This document shows positions 22,762 through 33,800 of a stretch of 64,000 nucleotides of DNA, piece after piece; within the stretch, counting starts at the first letter, position 1, and each line of letters opens with the position of its first letter. The notes beneath the pieces are model-generated. The model saw nothing but the letters and a program-made list of their open reading frames with translations, had not been told where the DNA came from and did no database searches. The stretch is from Sphaerosporella brunnea. Taxonomy: Eukaryota; Ascomycota; Pezizomycetes; Pezizales; Pyronemataceae. Where the stretch lies: the NCBI GenBank assembly GCA_008704415.1, contig VXIS01000044.1:62001-126000 (forward strand). Reading direction: 5' to 3'. The translations under genes and the position numbers were made by a program.

Positions 22762-23338
22762 ATGCAGTTCCTCATTTCTCTCCTCCTCCTCCTTCCTGCC
22801 AATGCCAACCTCTCCCCGAACCAAAACGCCGCCCGCTCGCCCGCACCGCAAGGCTTCTACGACACGCTCGGCCCCACCAAAGACAGCCCAGCCGGCTGCG
22901 TCAGCACAGTCCCCTAGCGGTTCAGCCTAACGCTGCTCGAGGCGCCGCGGGCGCGGGGGGGCACGAGCGATCACGCTGTGCAGCAGCGGCAGCGTGTCGC
23001 TGACGCTGAGGCTGAAGCAGGGGGTGCTGCAGGAGCAGCTCGGCCGCATCGGGTCGATAGTTGCGAACCGGCAGCTGCAGTTCGATGGCCCCCCCGCCCA
23101 GGCGGGCGCAGTGTTTACCGGCGGCTGGAGCGTCTGCGACGACAACTTCCTGGCCCTGGGCGCGAGTAAGGTGTTTTACAAGTGCTTGAGCGGTACTTGT
23201 AGGTCTCCCACCCCCCGGGACGAGTGGTGCGGTGGTGACGGCGGCTGATGGGGTTAAGTCTATAACCTGTATGACCAGTCGATTGCCGCCCAGTGTCTTC
23301 CCACCCACTTAATGATTCTCAAGCTACGTGATTGTTAG
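22762..23338 (+). pseudogene. PIR-like secreted cell-wall protein, broken reading frame
   Basis: It starts with a signal peptide (MQFLISLLLLLPANA). The stretch SPAGCVSTVP, then [15 protein letters not shown], then [45 protein letters not shown] and FYNLYDQSIAAQC follows the pattern of fungal PIR-like covalently linked wall proteins. The last exon starts at 23259 after a 60-nt intron (23199..23258). A TAG at 22915-22917 interrupts the frame between VSTVP and RFSLT. The reading frame then changes at or near the G7 run at 22955-22961. I found no intron that repairs both, as available donor phases do not match the acceptors. So it is a recent pseudogene, or the base calls here are wrong. Confidence 0.65.
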
Positions 23339-23339
23339 A

Positions 23340-23811
23340 TGGTTTGAAAAAAAGCAACGTCTTGGATAGAGAGAAGTTGTATTGCAATTTTATTTTTTTG
23401 TCCATGGAAGCGGACTGTGTTGTTGGACCTGAATGTGATACGGGGTTTTTGCTATTGCGTGGGATACCTAGCTGGCATGTTATACGTTTTACCCGATAAA
23501 CTACGCCGTGTAAACAAAAAGTGTTTGCAAGTCAATATTTCTCCAACGTTGAGACTTTTCGCATGTGCATCTGGATAAGAAGCTTAAGGTGTTCAGTCCG
23601 CCTGTCCGGCTGTGAGAACGGTTTCGACACTGTATGGGGGACGTGAGAAGGGGAAGGATCGGGGTGGGCGAGAGATAGAGCGGGTTGAAGCAGAAGAAGA
23701 CAGAGGAACAGGCAATCCCATGCAATTGGCTAAGACACTTGACACGACGAGATTCATCTACGCTTGATAGGGTAGAGGTTCACTGTCCCAATTCCAAAAT
23801 CCTTCTCGCAA
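23340..23811. other. Intergenic, 3' side of the giant gene
   Basis: Holds the presumed 3' UTRs of the PIR-like locus and of the convergent sacsin-like gene. Nothing else is recognised. Confidence 0.6.
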
Positions 23812-26800
23812 CTACAAAGCCTCCGGACTCTCGCGCTCAACAATATCCAGATTTTCCTTCACATAGGTCTCACACCCCTCGACCAATACCTTCGCATCGC
23901 ACTCCAACGCATATTTCTTGACGGCCCGCACCGTCTCCGGACGAATATAACGTACCGAGTATAGTGAGTAAGCCGCCCACTCCTTTAAGTCCTGGAGAAG
24001 GTAGCAGTTGGCCGCGCCCATCAACTCGAGGAGTTGTTCCATCTCACTCGTCGGGTCAGAGGCGGCAATGGCCTTCATTTCCCCAGTATATATCCAATGG
24101 ATTAGTCGCTCTGCCGTCAGTGCCGTAAACCCCGAGTCGTTCCAATCGATAATATGCTCCGCCTCTTCACGCATGGGGATGCTGAACATGGTCTGGAAGT
24201 ATTCGGATGCGGCGCAGAGCACAACTTTGTGGACGCCCATTTTTTCCCCACCGATATGGATGTGTACATCGACAAACTTCTGTTCCACCCGGAAGAGTTG
24301 GAACTGCGCGAGGAGCACCGCGGAGTAAGGCATGTCGCCGTTTCTGGGCACTGGTGGTGGCCGTGCGATCGGTCCGCGGATGGTTCGCACATTGCAGTTC
24401 TGGAGGAGAGCAACAAAGGTTTGCAGCGAGGACCGGGCGTACTGCAAATTGCGCGAGTCGTATTCCAGCCCAAGACAGAGGTTCATAGTGGAGACCCAGG
24501 AATTGTTGAAGACTTCTCGGCTGGGACTCTCCTCGTCCGTATTGAACCAAATCTCATGGTCTTCTGGGATATCCAGCCTTTGTCCGAGATTCTGAAGGTA
24601 ACGGTAGCAGGCCTTAGCACTCGCTATGAACGAAGGGAACTCCGCTGAAGCGATTTGCCGCCTCTTCTGGGAGAGAAACTGGAGATGAGATATAACTGTC
24701 TGAGCCGTCGGTCGTCCGTACCCTGGAGGGAGAAGACTGAGGACAGTCTTGCATGGTGCCTCCCGGAAGAACGGTTTTTGGCTCCAGCATATGTCGACAT
24801 ATTCAGGAAGGACTCCGCTGAATAGGGATATGAGACGGTTTTTGGGAACATTATCGCGCATCGTCGAATCACGCAAAGTGTCATTACGGTCTGAGTACTG
24901 AGCTGGAACAAAGGGTACGGATCGCCACATATTTGTTTGAAAATTGCCACATATTCTCCTCAGTTCTGGTGTTTCCCACCGCAAGAAGTCGAACACACGA
25001 GAAGCTCGTCCCAGAAGCAGATCATTGTTCAAAGAAAGCTTTGACTGATCTTCGATACCCCGTGCACACGACAAGTATATCTCGTCAGATGTAACGTGGC
25101 GGACCAGAGTGGTCCTGGTCCAGTCGAGGTTGCGAAGCTTCGGATGCAAAAAGCTTGTGACCTCTCTGTGATGGAAAGCAGCTTGGAACAATGCGGACCT
25201 ATGGTCGTATAGCATATTGGCCATAGAGAATTTAAGATTTCCATCGAGCGCAACCGGCAACCTGGACATCAACTCGAATGTTCCGTGACTATTCAGAAGC
25301 TGGAAATATGGTTCCAACAGGTCAGCGGAAAGTGTGGAGCCCAGTCGCACGAAAAAGTCCTGGATGAGGAGGTTTTCTGCTGATATGGGCTTTATTTCCA
25401 AGAAGTCGAGCTCTCTCGAATGTGATGATGCCCAAGTGTTGCTAACGAATCGTTGCACTCGTTTTACTTTGTCGAGCTTGATGTGGGCACTTGGTGCGAG
25501 TAATGCGGTCTCCGGGGATAAATACGGCATTGCGCCATCGTTGCCTTTGATGGAAGGAATTATCGGAAGCTTCCTCAATATCATTTTCGCTCGGTCCGCT
25601 TGTTGGTTGTTGAAAGACGTCAAGTTCGCACAGCAAATGAGGTTTCCCAATTTCTGAAGCCATCAATCCCATGTACTTAAGTATGTATCGTGACTGCACA
25701 AGGGCCATCATACCTCGAAAAGTTCCAGATCTTTCCCAAACAGGGTTCTGATGAACATCTCTATCGAACGGCCATTTTGTTGAGCGAGCATTTCGATGCA
25801 GCGAAGTAAACGGTACAAGCCGCCATGGGTTTCAACGCCCTCGTCTCTCACCCATTCATTAGCGAACGACCACTTTGGAAATGTCTGGCGATCGATGATA
25901 AGGAGACCGTGCTTCTGCAGCAAATTGAACATTCGTGATCCAGGCATGCAGGGATCTGACAATATGGCAGGGCGCTTGTAGGCTTTAAAGTCGTCCACTG
26001 TTAAGAACTCGTATTCAGTGAGGGATTCCGAACGTGCTGCCACAATGGGTAATTTTTCTAAAGTTCCAAAGTCTTCCTTTGTTCCCAGTTTGTAGTAAGT
26101 CTCCCAGACTTTAACGAAAAAGTCTCGCTTGATCTTGGCTGTGGTATTCATGTCTTCCAAACGCTGGAGAACTCGAGGCAGGTTCTGGAACGAAAATTGA
26201 CAGATATTGAGTGTACTTCCTCGCTGGAGCGCCGTCTGGGTTTTTGCATCTAACCCACTGATAACCGTCATGTCACCGAGCAATCCTGGTAGCGCGCTGT
26301 CCTGTGGTCTTGCTGTATCGATGAGGAAATAGTTGGCGTAGTTATTTGGACTTATACGCCCAAGTCTTCCATTTCCAAGAGGAAGGAGACGGCATCCGAT
26401 CATGCCCTGTGGTTCAACGCCGCTTATAATGTACTTCAAAAGCTCGTTTATGAGGCGGATGTTGTAAATGGTGTCTTCCCATAACATCAGCTCGAGAACT
26501 TTGCAGTTGAGCTCGGACTTGAAAAGTTGTGCCACTATGCATGGGGATACGACATTGATGCTGCGCTCTTCCTGGATGGCGGACAATCCCTTCAAAGCTT
26601 CGCCCACAGGCTTAACCAGCTTCCGAGGAGCCACGTCAAGCTTTGGCAGGATGGAGTGAACAATGTGGTCGTCTACCATCAGGTTGAACAGTGCATGTTT
26701 CGCGGACGTGTACTCAACGGTCTTCTCTGAATCCTCTCCGGTATTCGGACCCTCAACGCGGAACAATTGGACGTCGTCCGAGAGAATACGCTTCCAAATT

Positions 26801-29800
26801 GCCGCTTTCAAAACGTGGCTGATCTTCTGTTCGTTCGTTTTTTTCGGATATTTGGGCCAATAGTTGTACACGGAAACTGATGCCTCTGACGCTAGGCAAG
26901 ACAACATTCTCACGTAGAGCGCAGCCAGTTGAGATTCCATCATCCAATTATTCCAGTCTGATCCATCCATGTCGATGAAATGTCGCCGGTCGCTTTGTAT
27001 CACAAGGTCCTGTAAGGGGTCAGCAGGCGTCTAGCCAGAACTTTTCACCTCAAAAGAAGGCACGGACAGCAGATATATGGACTGGGAGATCAATAGTGTT
27101 CGCCGTCGGCACATCTAAGAATAGCCGGCCTTTCCCACAGTCGATCACGCCCTTAATAAGCGTAGCGATGCCGCATCTGGCTTGCAGTTTGTGTCGTTGT
27201 CGTGCAGCTTGTAGGTGGGTTGGAATACTGCTGGGATCCACAGTTGAGGTGAGCACAAGCCATTCATCACTACTCTCGCGCTTGTGCGCCGAAGGACGGC
27301 CGAAGAAGAAATCTTTTCTGTATTCGTGTTTTTCGTGCCTGACTTTCACCAGAGTCTTGGCTGCTGATGTCAAGGACTGGCCAGAGACTGACTTCTCGGC
27401 GCGCTCCGACCAGAGGATTGAGAGGTTTCTTGGTGCCGTGCGCTCGTAGCATTCAATGGATTTGACGTTCTTCAGGAAAAGAAGGGCGACGCTGGCATCT
27501 TGCCTGTATTCCATCAAGAATTCACGGACAGTATCAATGGTTACTGCTTTCGGGATGCTTGAGTACATTTTACTCGTAGCTCTCGATTTCATTATGGGAA
27601 ATCGAAATATGGTGCCCTTGTATTCATCGGTTTCCGAGGTGAACCCGAATAAGCCCTCAAAAGGACGAAGCTGATCGGGCCCTACCACGGATTTATAAGT
27701 CAATCTTCTTTCAAAAAGGCCGACATGAGAACCCACAAAGTTGTCGGACATCCCGTATCGACAGGAGCATGCCTTTTCGAGGTTTTCTGGTGGTGGGATT
27801 GTTCGGTAGCCGCTTCTGTTCGGGATCGATGATCACAAAGTGCTCACCGGTGATAAAGCTTGGTGTGCATGTCCAGTGATACATCGTGAGCGAGCCTCGA
27901 CCGAATCTGCCAATTTTCGAAACTTCATCACGTTTTGATGAGTTACCGATATCTGTGAGTGAATCGAGATCCTTTTGACTGAAACAGCCATCGTTATGGC
28001 ACAATAGGGCTTCCCCGGTGCATTCTTCTAGCTTATTGGTGATCAAGTTGACTTTTGGATACTTCGTTGTTGCATCCACAACCCAAGTGATTTTCTCAGC
28101 CCCGCCGGAGTCCTCGGCGTTGGCAAGGTACTCGTTGAAGGTATCTTGAATGGGATACCGCTGGAGCGAATCAGAAATGATTGCCGTCAATTCCTGTCCT
28201 TGTTCGAAGTCCTGGATGAATTCTGGGCCGACTCGCTTCTCCAGGAAGCGATCTTGTACTGTGGGGAACTGCAAAAGATCGATAGTTGTCTGAGGTATGG
28301 ATGGGTGCAGGAAATGTAACGCCTTCGTAATTGCATCCTGTCCGCCATCGCGGGGAGGGGCCCCAACAGTCATCTCGCAGCAGTCATGCATAACTCCATC
28401 AGCATCGGGGAATTTCCAAGTACTAAAATCAGCGTCTTTGAACCGCTCCGCCGCTGAGTTCAATAGAGAAACATATACCGCTAGATTTTTTTTTGACAGC
28501 CCCTTCCTGGAGGCAAGTTTGCCTTGGACTTCTGCAAGCTTTTCTTCGTCAATATAGACAAGCATTTAGCTGCGTACTGAAAGAGCGTTCATACCTTTCG
28601 CAAAGAGGGCTCTTTTTCTAGAGTGAAACACAGCGAGGTAGCTCTCCCCTCCGGGAAAAAGTCCCCTACCAGTGGACTGAGCACGTCGAGGTAAGGGTGG
28701 AACTCCGCATTGTGGAAGAAGATATCTGAACGGTGGTAGTAGCCGCCCGAAATGCCCGGAATCCAAGCCATCTGTTCGAGGACCGACTGAACACTCTCGT
28801 CTTTTAACCACCCAGCATCGAGCAGAGAAACAATTACGGAATTGTCCATGTTGAGGATGGCCATTCGCAGCTGCTCTAGGACAATGTGAAGGGACGGCGG
28901 CTTGAACCACCCCAATTCTGTTGCCCAGCGAGGCCCAATCTCTAGTTTTGTCAGAGGCATTACGTACTTCACCAAATTTTTGCGAGAATGATCTCGGCAT
29001 TCGCTGGCACTGAAGAGACCTTCTTTTCCATCCATCGAGGCTGGGATCCATTTCAATTCACGGTATTCAGAGCCCAGCAGGGGCGGGATGGGCCGTTCAT
29101 TCAGCATCAGTTGCAAACGATGCGAAATACCGTCAAACTGATCCGGGCAACGGCTGTACTTTTTGAGTCTTTCTAACACAACCGCATTTGTGATCCGGGT
29201 GATCATCCCAAGGGTCGTGAGCCCGCCTCGAAAATTTTGTAGAAAATCGGCCCGGGGAAAGGGATGTTCGTCCAAGAAATAAAGGCCTTCAACAACGGTT
29301 GATGGGTCGACAAGCTCAGGCGGACTCTTGAGCATGGATTCGGATCCTCGTACAGGAACGAACTTCATGGACGCCAGCCGTTCGATTGCACTTCGGTCGT
29401 GGCTCAACTCCATCAAATTCTGCCAGTGCAGGATGTATTGTGACAATGCCGCTTTTGTTTTGCCAGTGGATTTCTCCAAACTCGGCAGGACATACTGCTG
29501 TAGTAGCTCTGCCTTGGAGGGAGTTTTGCACAGGGAGAAGGCATTGAGAAGAGAAAGTGCGCCTCTACAGTCTTTGTCCACGAAGATCGTTTCTATGGCA
29601 CCAGCGTGTTGGAAAGCTGGCAGCCCATCCTTGGTTGAGATCGCCACATAATTTGCAAGTCCGTTGAGGCTGATCCATGGACTACAACATGGCGTCATTA
29701 GCAGTTCGCCTATATCCGCCCAAAAGGTTGATGACATACCGTTTCTCCTCTCGGTTGAACGCGGGATGGAATAGTGGCAATCCTTTCAACAACTTCCCAA

Positions 29801-32439
29801 GGCGAGTCTTCGTCTCTTGTGCGATGTGTTTGACTGCTAAAATTCCCATCAAGTCAACGAGCTGAGTTCTCTGCTCGTGGCTGGCAAAGTTGAGCAATTC
29901 GGGACACGAATCAAGCCATAGAACAAGGTTTTCCAGTTTCTCGCAATCGTAAATGAATTTTGCCTCTCGGAAGAATTCCGTATTTGTCCGTGACATAGTT
30001 TCATTGGTCGTGTAGATATAGTAGTCTGATGCTACAGTGGAAGAATAGGCCAGTATCTTTCGGAAGAGTTGGGCTACTTGACCACTGCCTGAAACATCCA
30101 GAGTGATGGTCGTTGGGGGTAGCTTTAAAAGCCGATTACCCGTGAGAGGGAGCAGCCAGAGGTTCTCAAAGGCCAACATGGCTCCTTTCCGATCGAGTGC
30201 AACCGCCCATTTCCAAAATCGATTGACCCACTCCAATAGCTCGGGCCGAACTATCGTATTGACAAAATGTCCCTTGCAACGCTTTTTTTCCTCCGGGAAA
30301 ACCCAGCTGCCACAGTAAAATGCTGCGCCCTCGAGATCCCATCGAGATACCCGAGTGAATCGTTCAAGCAGAGCCATCTGGTATTTGAAGTGATCCAATG
30401 AGTCGGATGACAGTTTAGTGTTATCGATTACCCAGCTATTACATTGGTCGAATAGTTCCAATTCCTCCTGGGACCGTGCAAATCTAACCTCGATACACCC
30501 GGATCTGTGTTGGAAAGCTTCAAACGTACCATCAAGCATGGGCAACAAGCGTGCACAGCAATCCCCGATCTCCTCATAATCATTATCTGACAGGATATAA
30601 TCCAGAAGCGCAGACCTAGAAGAGTTACTCATGGGCTTTGGAAAGGGTTCTAAGGCTGACAAAACTTCGCGGATGCTTGTTGGAGCCATAGATCGTAAGG
30701 AATATCGGCGGGAAATTTGGCAGAGCTGTTCCCTCCGATCGTTGGGGGGAAACACCACAACTACAGTCGCCTCCCGGAGGGCCTCTTCCAATGAGGTGGC
30801 TAACCGGGTGGCGAATAGGGAATGCGAAGGACGAGCAAGCGATTTTCCGATTGTAGGCAAAAGCCTAAGTTCGCCAGTCACAATGCGTTCGAAAACCCCT
30901 TCCAGAATTCCGACACCGAGACTGCCTTGCTCCTTTCCACCAAGTGGCCAAACGTTCCAGCCGGCAAAGGGGCAGTCATTCCGATCAGTGAGATCACTGA
31001 TGAACTGTAGATTGGCTGTCCATGCTGAAACAACCAAGTCCTCGAAAATCCATCTATTCCACCGCGAACCCCTCTTCGTTTCAGTCCTTTCGCTGACTGT
31101 CGAATCTTCATCACGATGGATAGAAGCTCGATCGGGGGTAATCGAGAACATTGCGTGTATATGCGCAGGATGCTGACTGCGGATGGGAAGAGGTAGAGTG
31201 CTAAAGAGCTTGCCTGAGAAGTTTTGAAGCAAGCCCTGCATCGACTAAAGTTAGCAAATCGCCTCAGTGTGGGGAACCAGTCTTACCTCAGATATTGGAC
31301 AAGCAATAGCGGCCCAGGGGAACAATTTATAGCTGCGTGACCATTCGTGCAGTTCGCCATCCGGATGGGAGTGCCTCATTTGGTGGGTAACTGCATACCG
31401 AGCTGTAGACGTTTCACCGTCCTTTTGGGACGTGATTGCCATGACAAACTGGTGGACTCGGGTTTCTTCGAGTCCTTGCACAAGCACACGTCGATAAGCG
31501 TCATCAATGGTGAAGCTGTCGGTGATGTCTCCTTCCAGAGAAAATTTCCGCGCAACTGCCTCTGCAAAAACTTCATTCCCTATCTTCAGCCTGATCGACG
31601 ATATGTGCCGAAGGAAGAGTAGATATTCGACCATCTCAGTGGAGAAGGATTCAAAGACCTCCTTGATGTCCTCGAACCCTGTAGACTTTCTCTCCAGGTC
31701 TCGAACAATCTCACTTCTGGCCGCTTGCTCAGCAGTACGGAGCGGCAAGCGAATGATGGTGCCCTCGTACGGGCGTGAAAAGTCGTTGATAAGGCATCTG
31801 AACGGGGCTAGTTGGTTGGCCATTTCCGGTTCCTGGTGGTTCTCTACGAAGTCCCAAAGCGGGCCACCCGGCTCGCCGACGTCTCTCGACCACGTTTCAT
31901 GGGGATCAAGGATCAGAAGTGCGCTTCCGCTGATAATAGAAGGATTATCCGTCCAGTTGTAGACCTGTCCGCACGTAAATATCTGCTGTAGAAAACCTGA
32001 TGGGGACAGCCTACACTGTTGAAGCCTCTCCCAAACTTTCCGGTGCTATTCAGGTCGTGGAGTTTTTCCGAATCCCCAATCTTACTCAGAGACCTGAAGT
32101 CTCGCTCCGAGAAGGTTCTGTTGTTGTAGGCGAGCAAAGCGGGACCTTGGAATTCAGCCAGACCTCCTCCCGGATGAAGCAGGGGCTCTGTAGGATGGTA
32201 GGCAGGATCGAGGATGAACTCGATTGCCGTTGCACCGCTGTCATCCGCGCTGTGTGAAACGTCAACAAAAAGGCCCGCGGGAAGAGGGGAAAAGCGAAGC
32301 AAAAAAAAAAACAAAAAACATACTTCTGGCATAGCTCTCTGAGCACTCCACCTCCCGCAGGATATTCGCGGACGATATTCCTCAGAACCGTGGTCAGCGG
32401 TTGGTGCTGGGCGTTGTTTCTCGTGGGTTTGATGACCAT
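23812..32439 (-). CDS. Giant sacsin-like protein: two Hsp90-type ATPase modules plus C-terminal BTB/POZ domain
   Basis: Exons 32439..32324, 32249..32015, 31964..31287, 31235..29740, 29681..28595, 28538..27068, 27009..25714 and 25653..23812 give about 2,740 residues. Module 1 has the Bergerat-fold N-box ELCQNADDSGAT (across intron 1), LAYNNRTFSERDF and the glycine motif TGKFGRGFNSVYNWTDNP. Module 2 (from about residue 1340) repeats it as NEYLANAEDSGGA and IGRFGRGSLTMYHWT. Each is followed by a 'GTI(I/F)R(L/F)P' strand and a helical region, as in sacsin repeats. Residues about 2580-2690 form a BTB domain (FVDVHIHIGGEKMGVHKVVL, SEYFQTMF, RLIHWIYTGEM). Exon 6 is 1471 nt, one base out of frame: frame 1 fits through IIDPEQKR, frame 2 from ENLEKACSC onward, with the shift near 27790-27815. 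The acceptor of intron 28539..28594 (AAAAG) is the least certain junction. It may be a chaperone-type ATPase linked to a cullin-3 adaptor; that is inference. Confidence 0.8.
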
Positions 32440-33800
32440 GGCGGAGGAGTTGTATCGGTGCGTGGGTAGTTACTAGATAGATGAAATGAAGAGCGCGAGC
32501 GGTGACATTGACTCCGCGGAACAGAGATCAAAGAGAGCTTCATTGCTATTTATGCCGATTCTTCAGCTCTTTGATCGCTCATCCTTCTGCCCCGCTTTCA
32601 GCCCCCTCCTCATCGAGACTATGTGCGCGCGGTTGCAAAACAATTGGCCCCATCGGTGTATGACTTTCCTATTTTCGTCAACCGGGGAGGAAAAGATCAT
32701 GGGGTGGTTTGTGGTGCAAACATGAATGTTGTGCGCAAAGAATGTGGGGCTGTCGGTATCGTGCAGCCAACCAGTGGGGTGATTGTTTGATCCAAGGAAC
32801 GCATTCATTCATGCGGGAAGCGGCGTCACAGCCATACGAGCAATATGTATTATACTCATGCTTCTTACTAATCCCAGTCGCTGCTGCCTAGAGCTGCTTC
32901 GAATTCTGCACAGAGGTTGCATTCCAGCTCCCCACAATGGAGAGGGGTCCGCGCACCCAAAAGGGAAAGCAAAAGGCCGCAGGCCACCATTCTAACCTGT
33001 CACTGGTCGATATCTTGATCATCTTGAGCCCGAGGGATGTGATCTGTCAGCTCCAGCTCCCGTCACGATGATTGGTGTAGCTTCTTGCAGCATTTTGCGC
33101 TCTGTTTTGGGTGCCCGTATTGCAGAGGTATAGAACATTATGTAAAAGCGGCCCTCCAAGGTACTGATCGCCAGGACAACGACGCCTGGAAAAAACCATG
33201 GGAGTTCGACGTCAAAAGTAAAGCCGAATCAAGAAATATCACTCGATCTAGGCGCAGGTCAAATGGAATGGAGGCCTTCCCATCGCTCAAAAGCGACCGA
33301 AGCGAGCGAAGCAAACAGCCATCTATCCAATGAATAGAACAGCGGGTGGGGACCCCCCTGTAGACTATCGGTCAATTCAGCGGATAGGTACTTCGGACCC
33401 AATAGGCAGAACGACGGGAAGGCTTCCAACAGCGACAGGTACAGCCTCCTACCGATAACATGAACCTACAAAATGTGCGGAATGTGCAGAATCCGCGATC
33501 GTTTGTCGTGCTGATAGCGACGTAGAAGGATAATGGCGAAGTCACTGAGCCGCAGAGGCAAAGTCACTAAGCCACGTCCCTTACTCGCGAGGAAATGTGG
33601 TAGGAGGGAATACAGCAGGTGGCACGCCAAACAGTCGAATATCAAAAAACCGCAACATTGCTAGTTCTACAGAAACGCGTCCTTGTAACCTTTTCTGAAA
33701 CGCAGTACTTGTCTTGCCGAGTGCCACCCCATGATCCCAACCAGGATCCGCGTCACGTCACCCCGCCAACTCACAACGCGTCTTCCCCAGCAGCTGCACA
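32440..33800. other. Divergent intergenic region between the sacsin-like gene and rad9
   Basis: Contains presumed promoters of both genes and a copy of the CACCCAAAAGGG repeat family (32953-33115). No other coding region is recognised. Confidence 0.6.
32953..33115. mobile_element. Small inverted-repeat element (CACCCAAAAGGG family), copy 3
   Basis: About 163 bp. The left end gcgcacccaaaagggaaagc and right end gcgctctgttttgggtgccc are imperfect inverted repeats. The internal segment tatcttgatcatcttgagc..gatctgtcagctccagctcccgtca matches copy 1 (15690-15750). Confidence 0.65.

Noticed and set aside
28566..32439. Splitting the sacsin-like locus into two genes, the second starting at the ATG at 28565
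   Set aside because: Only about 25 bases would separate the stop of the first and the start of the second, with no room for 3' and 5' regulatory sequence. A single gene with an intron is simpler, though the alternative is noted as a finding.
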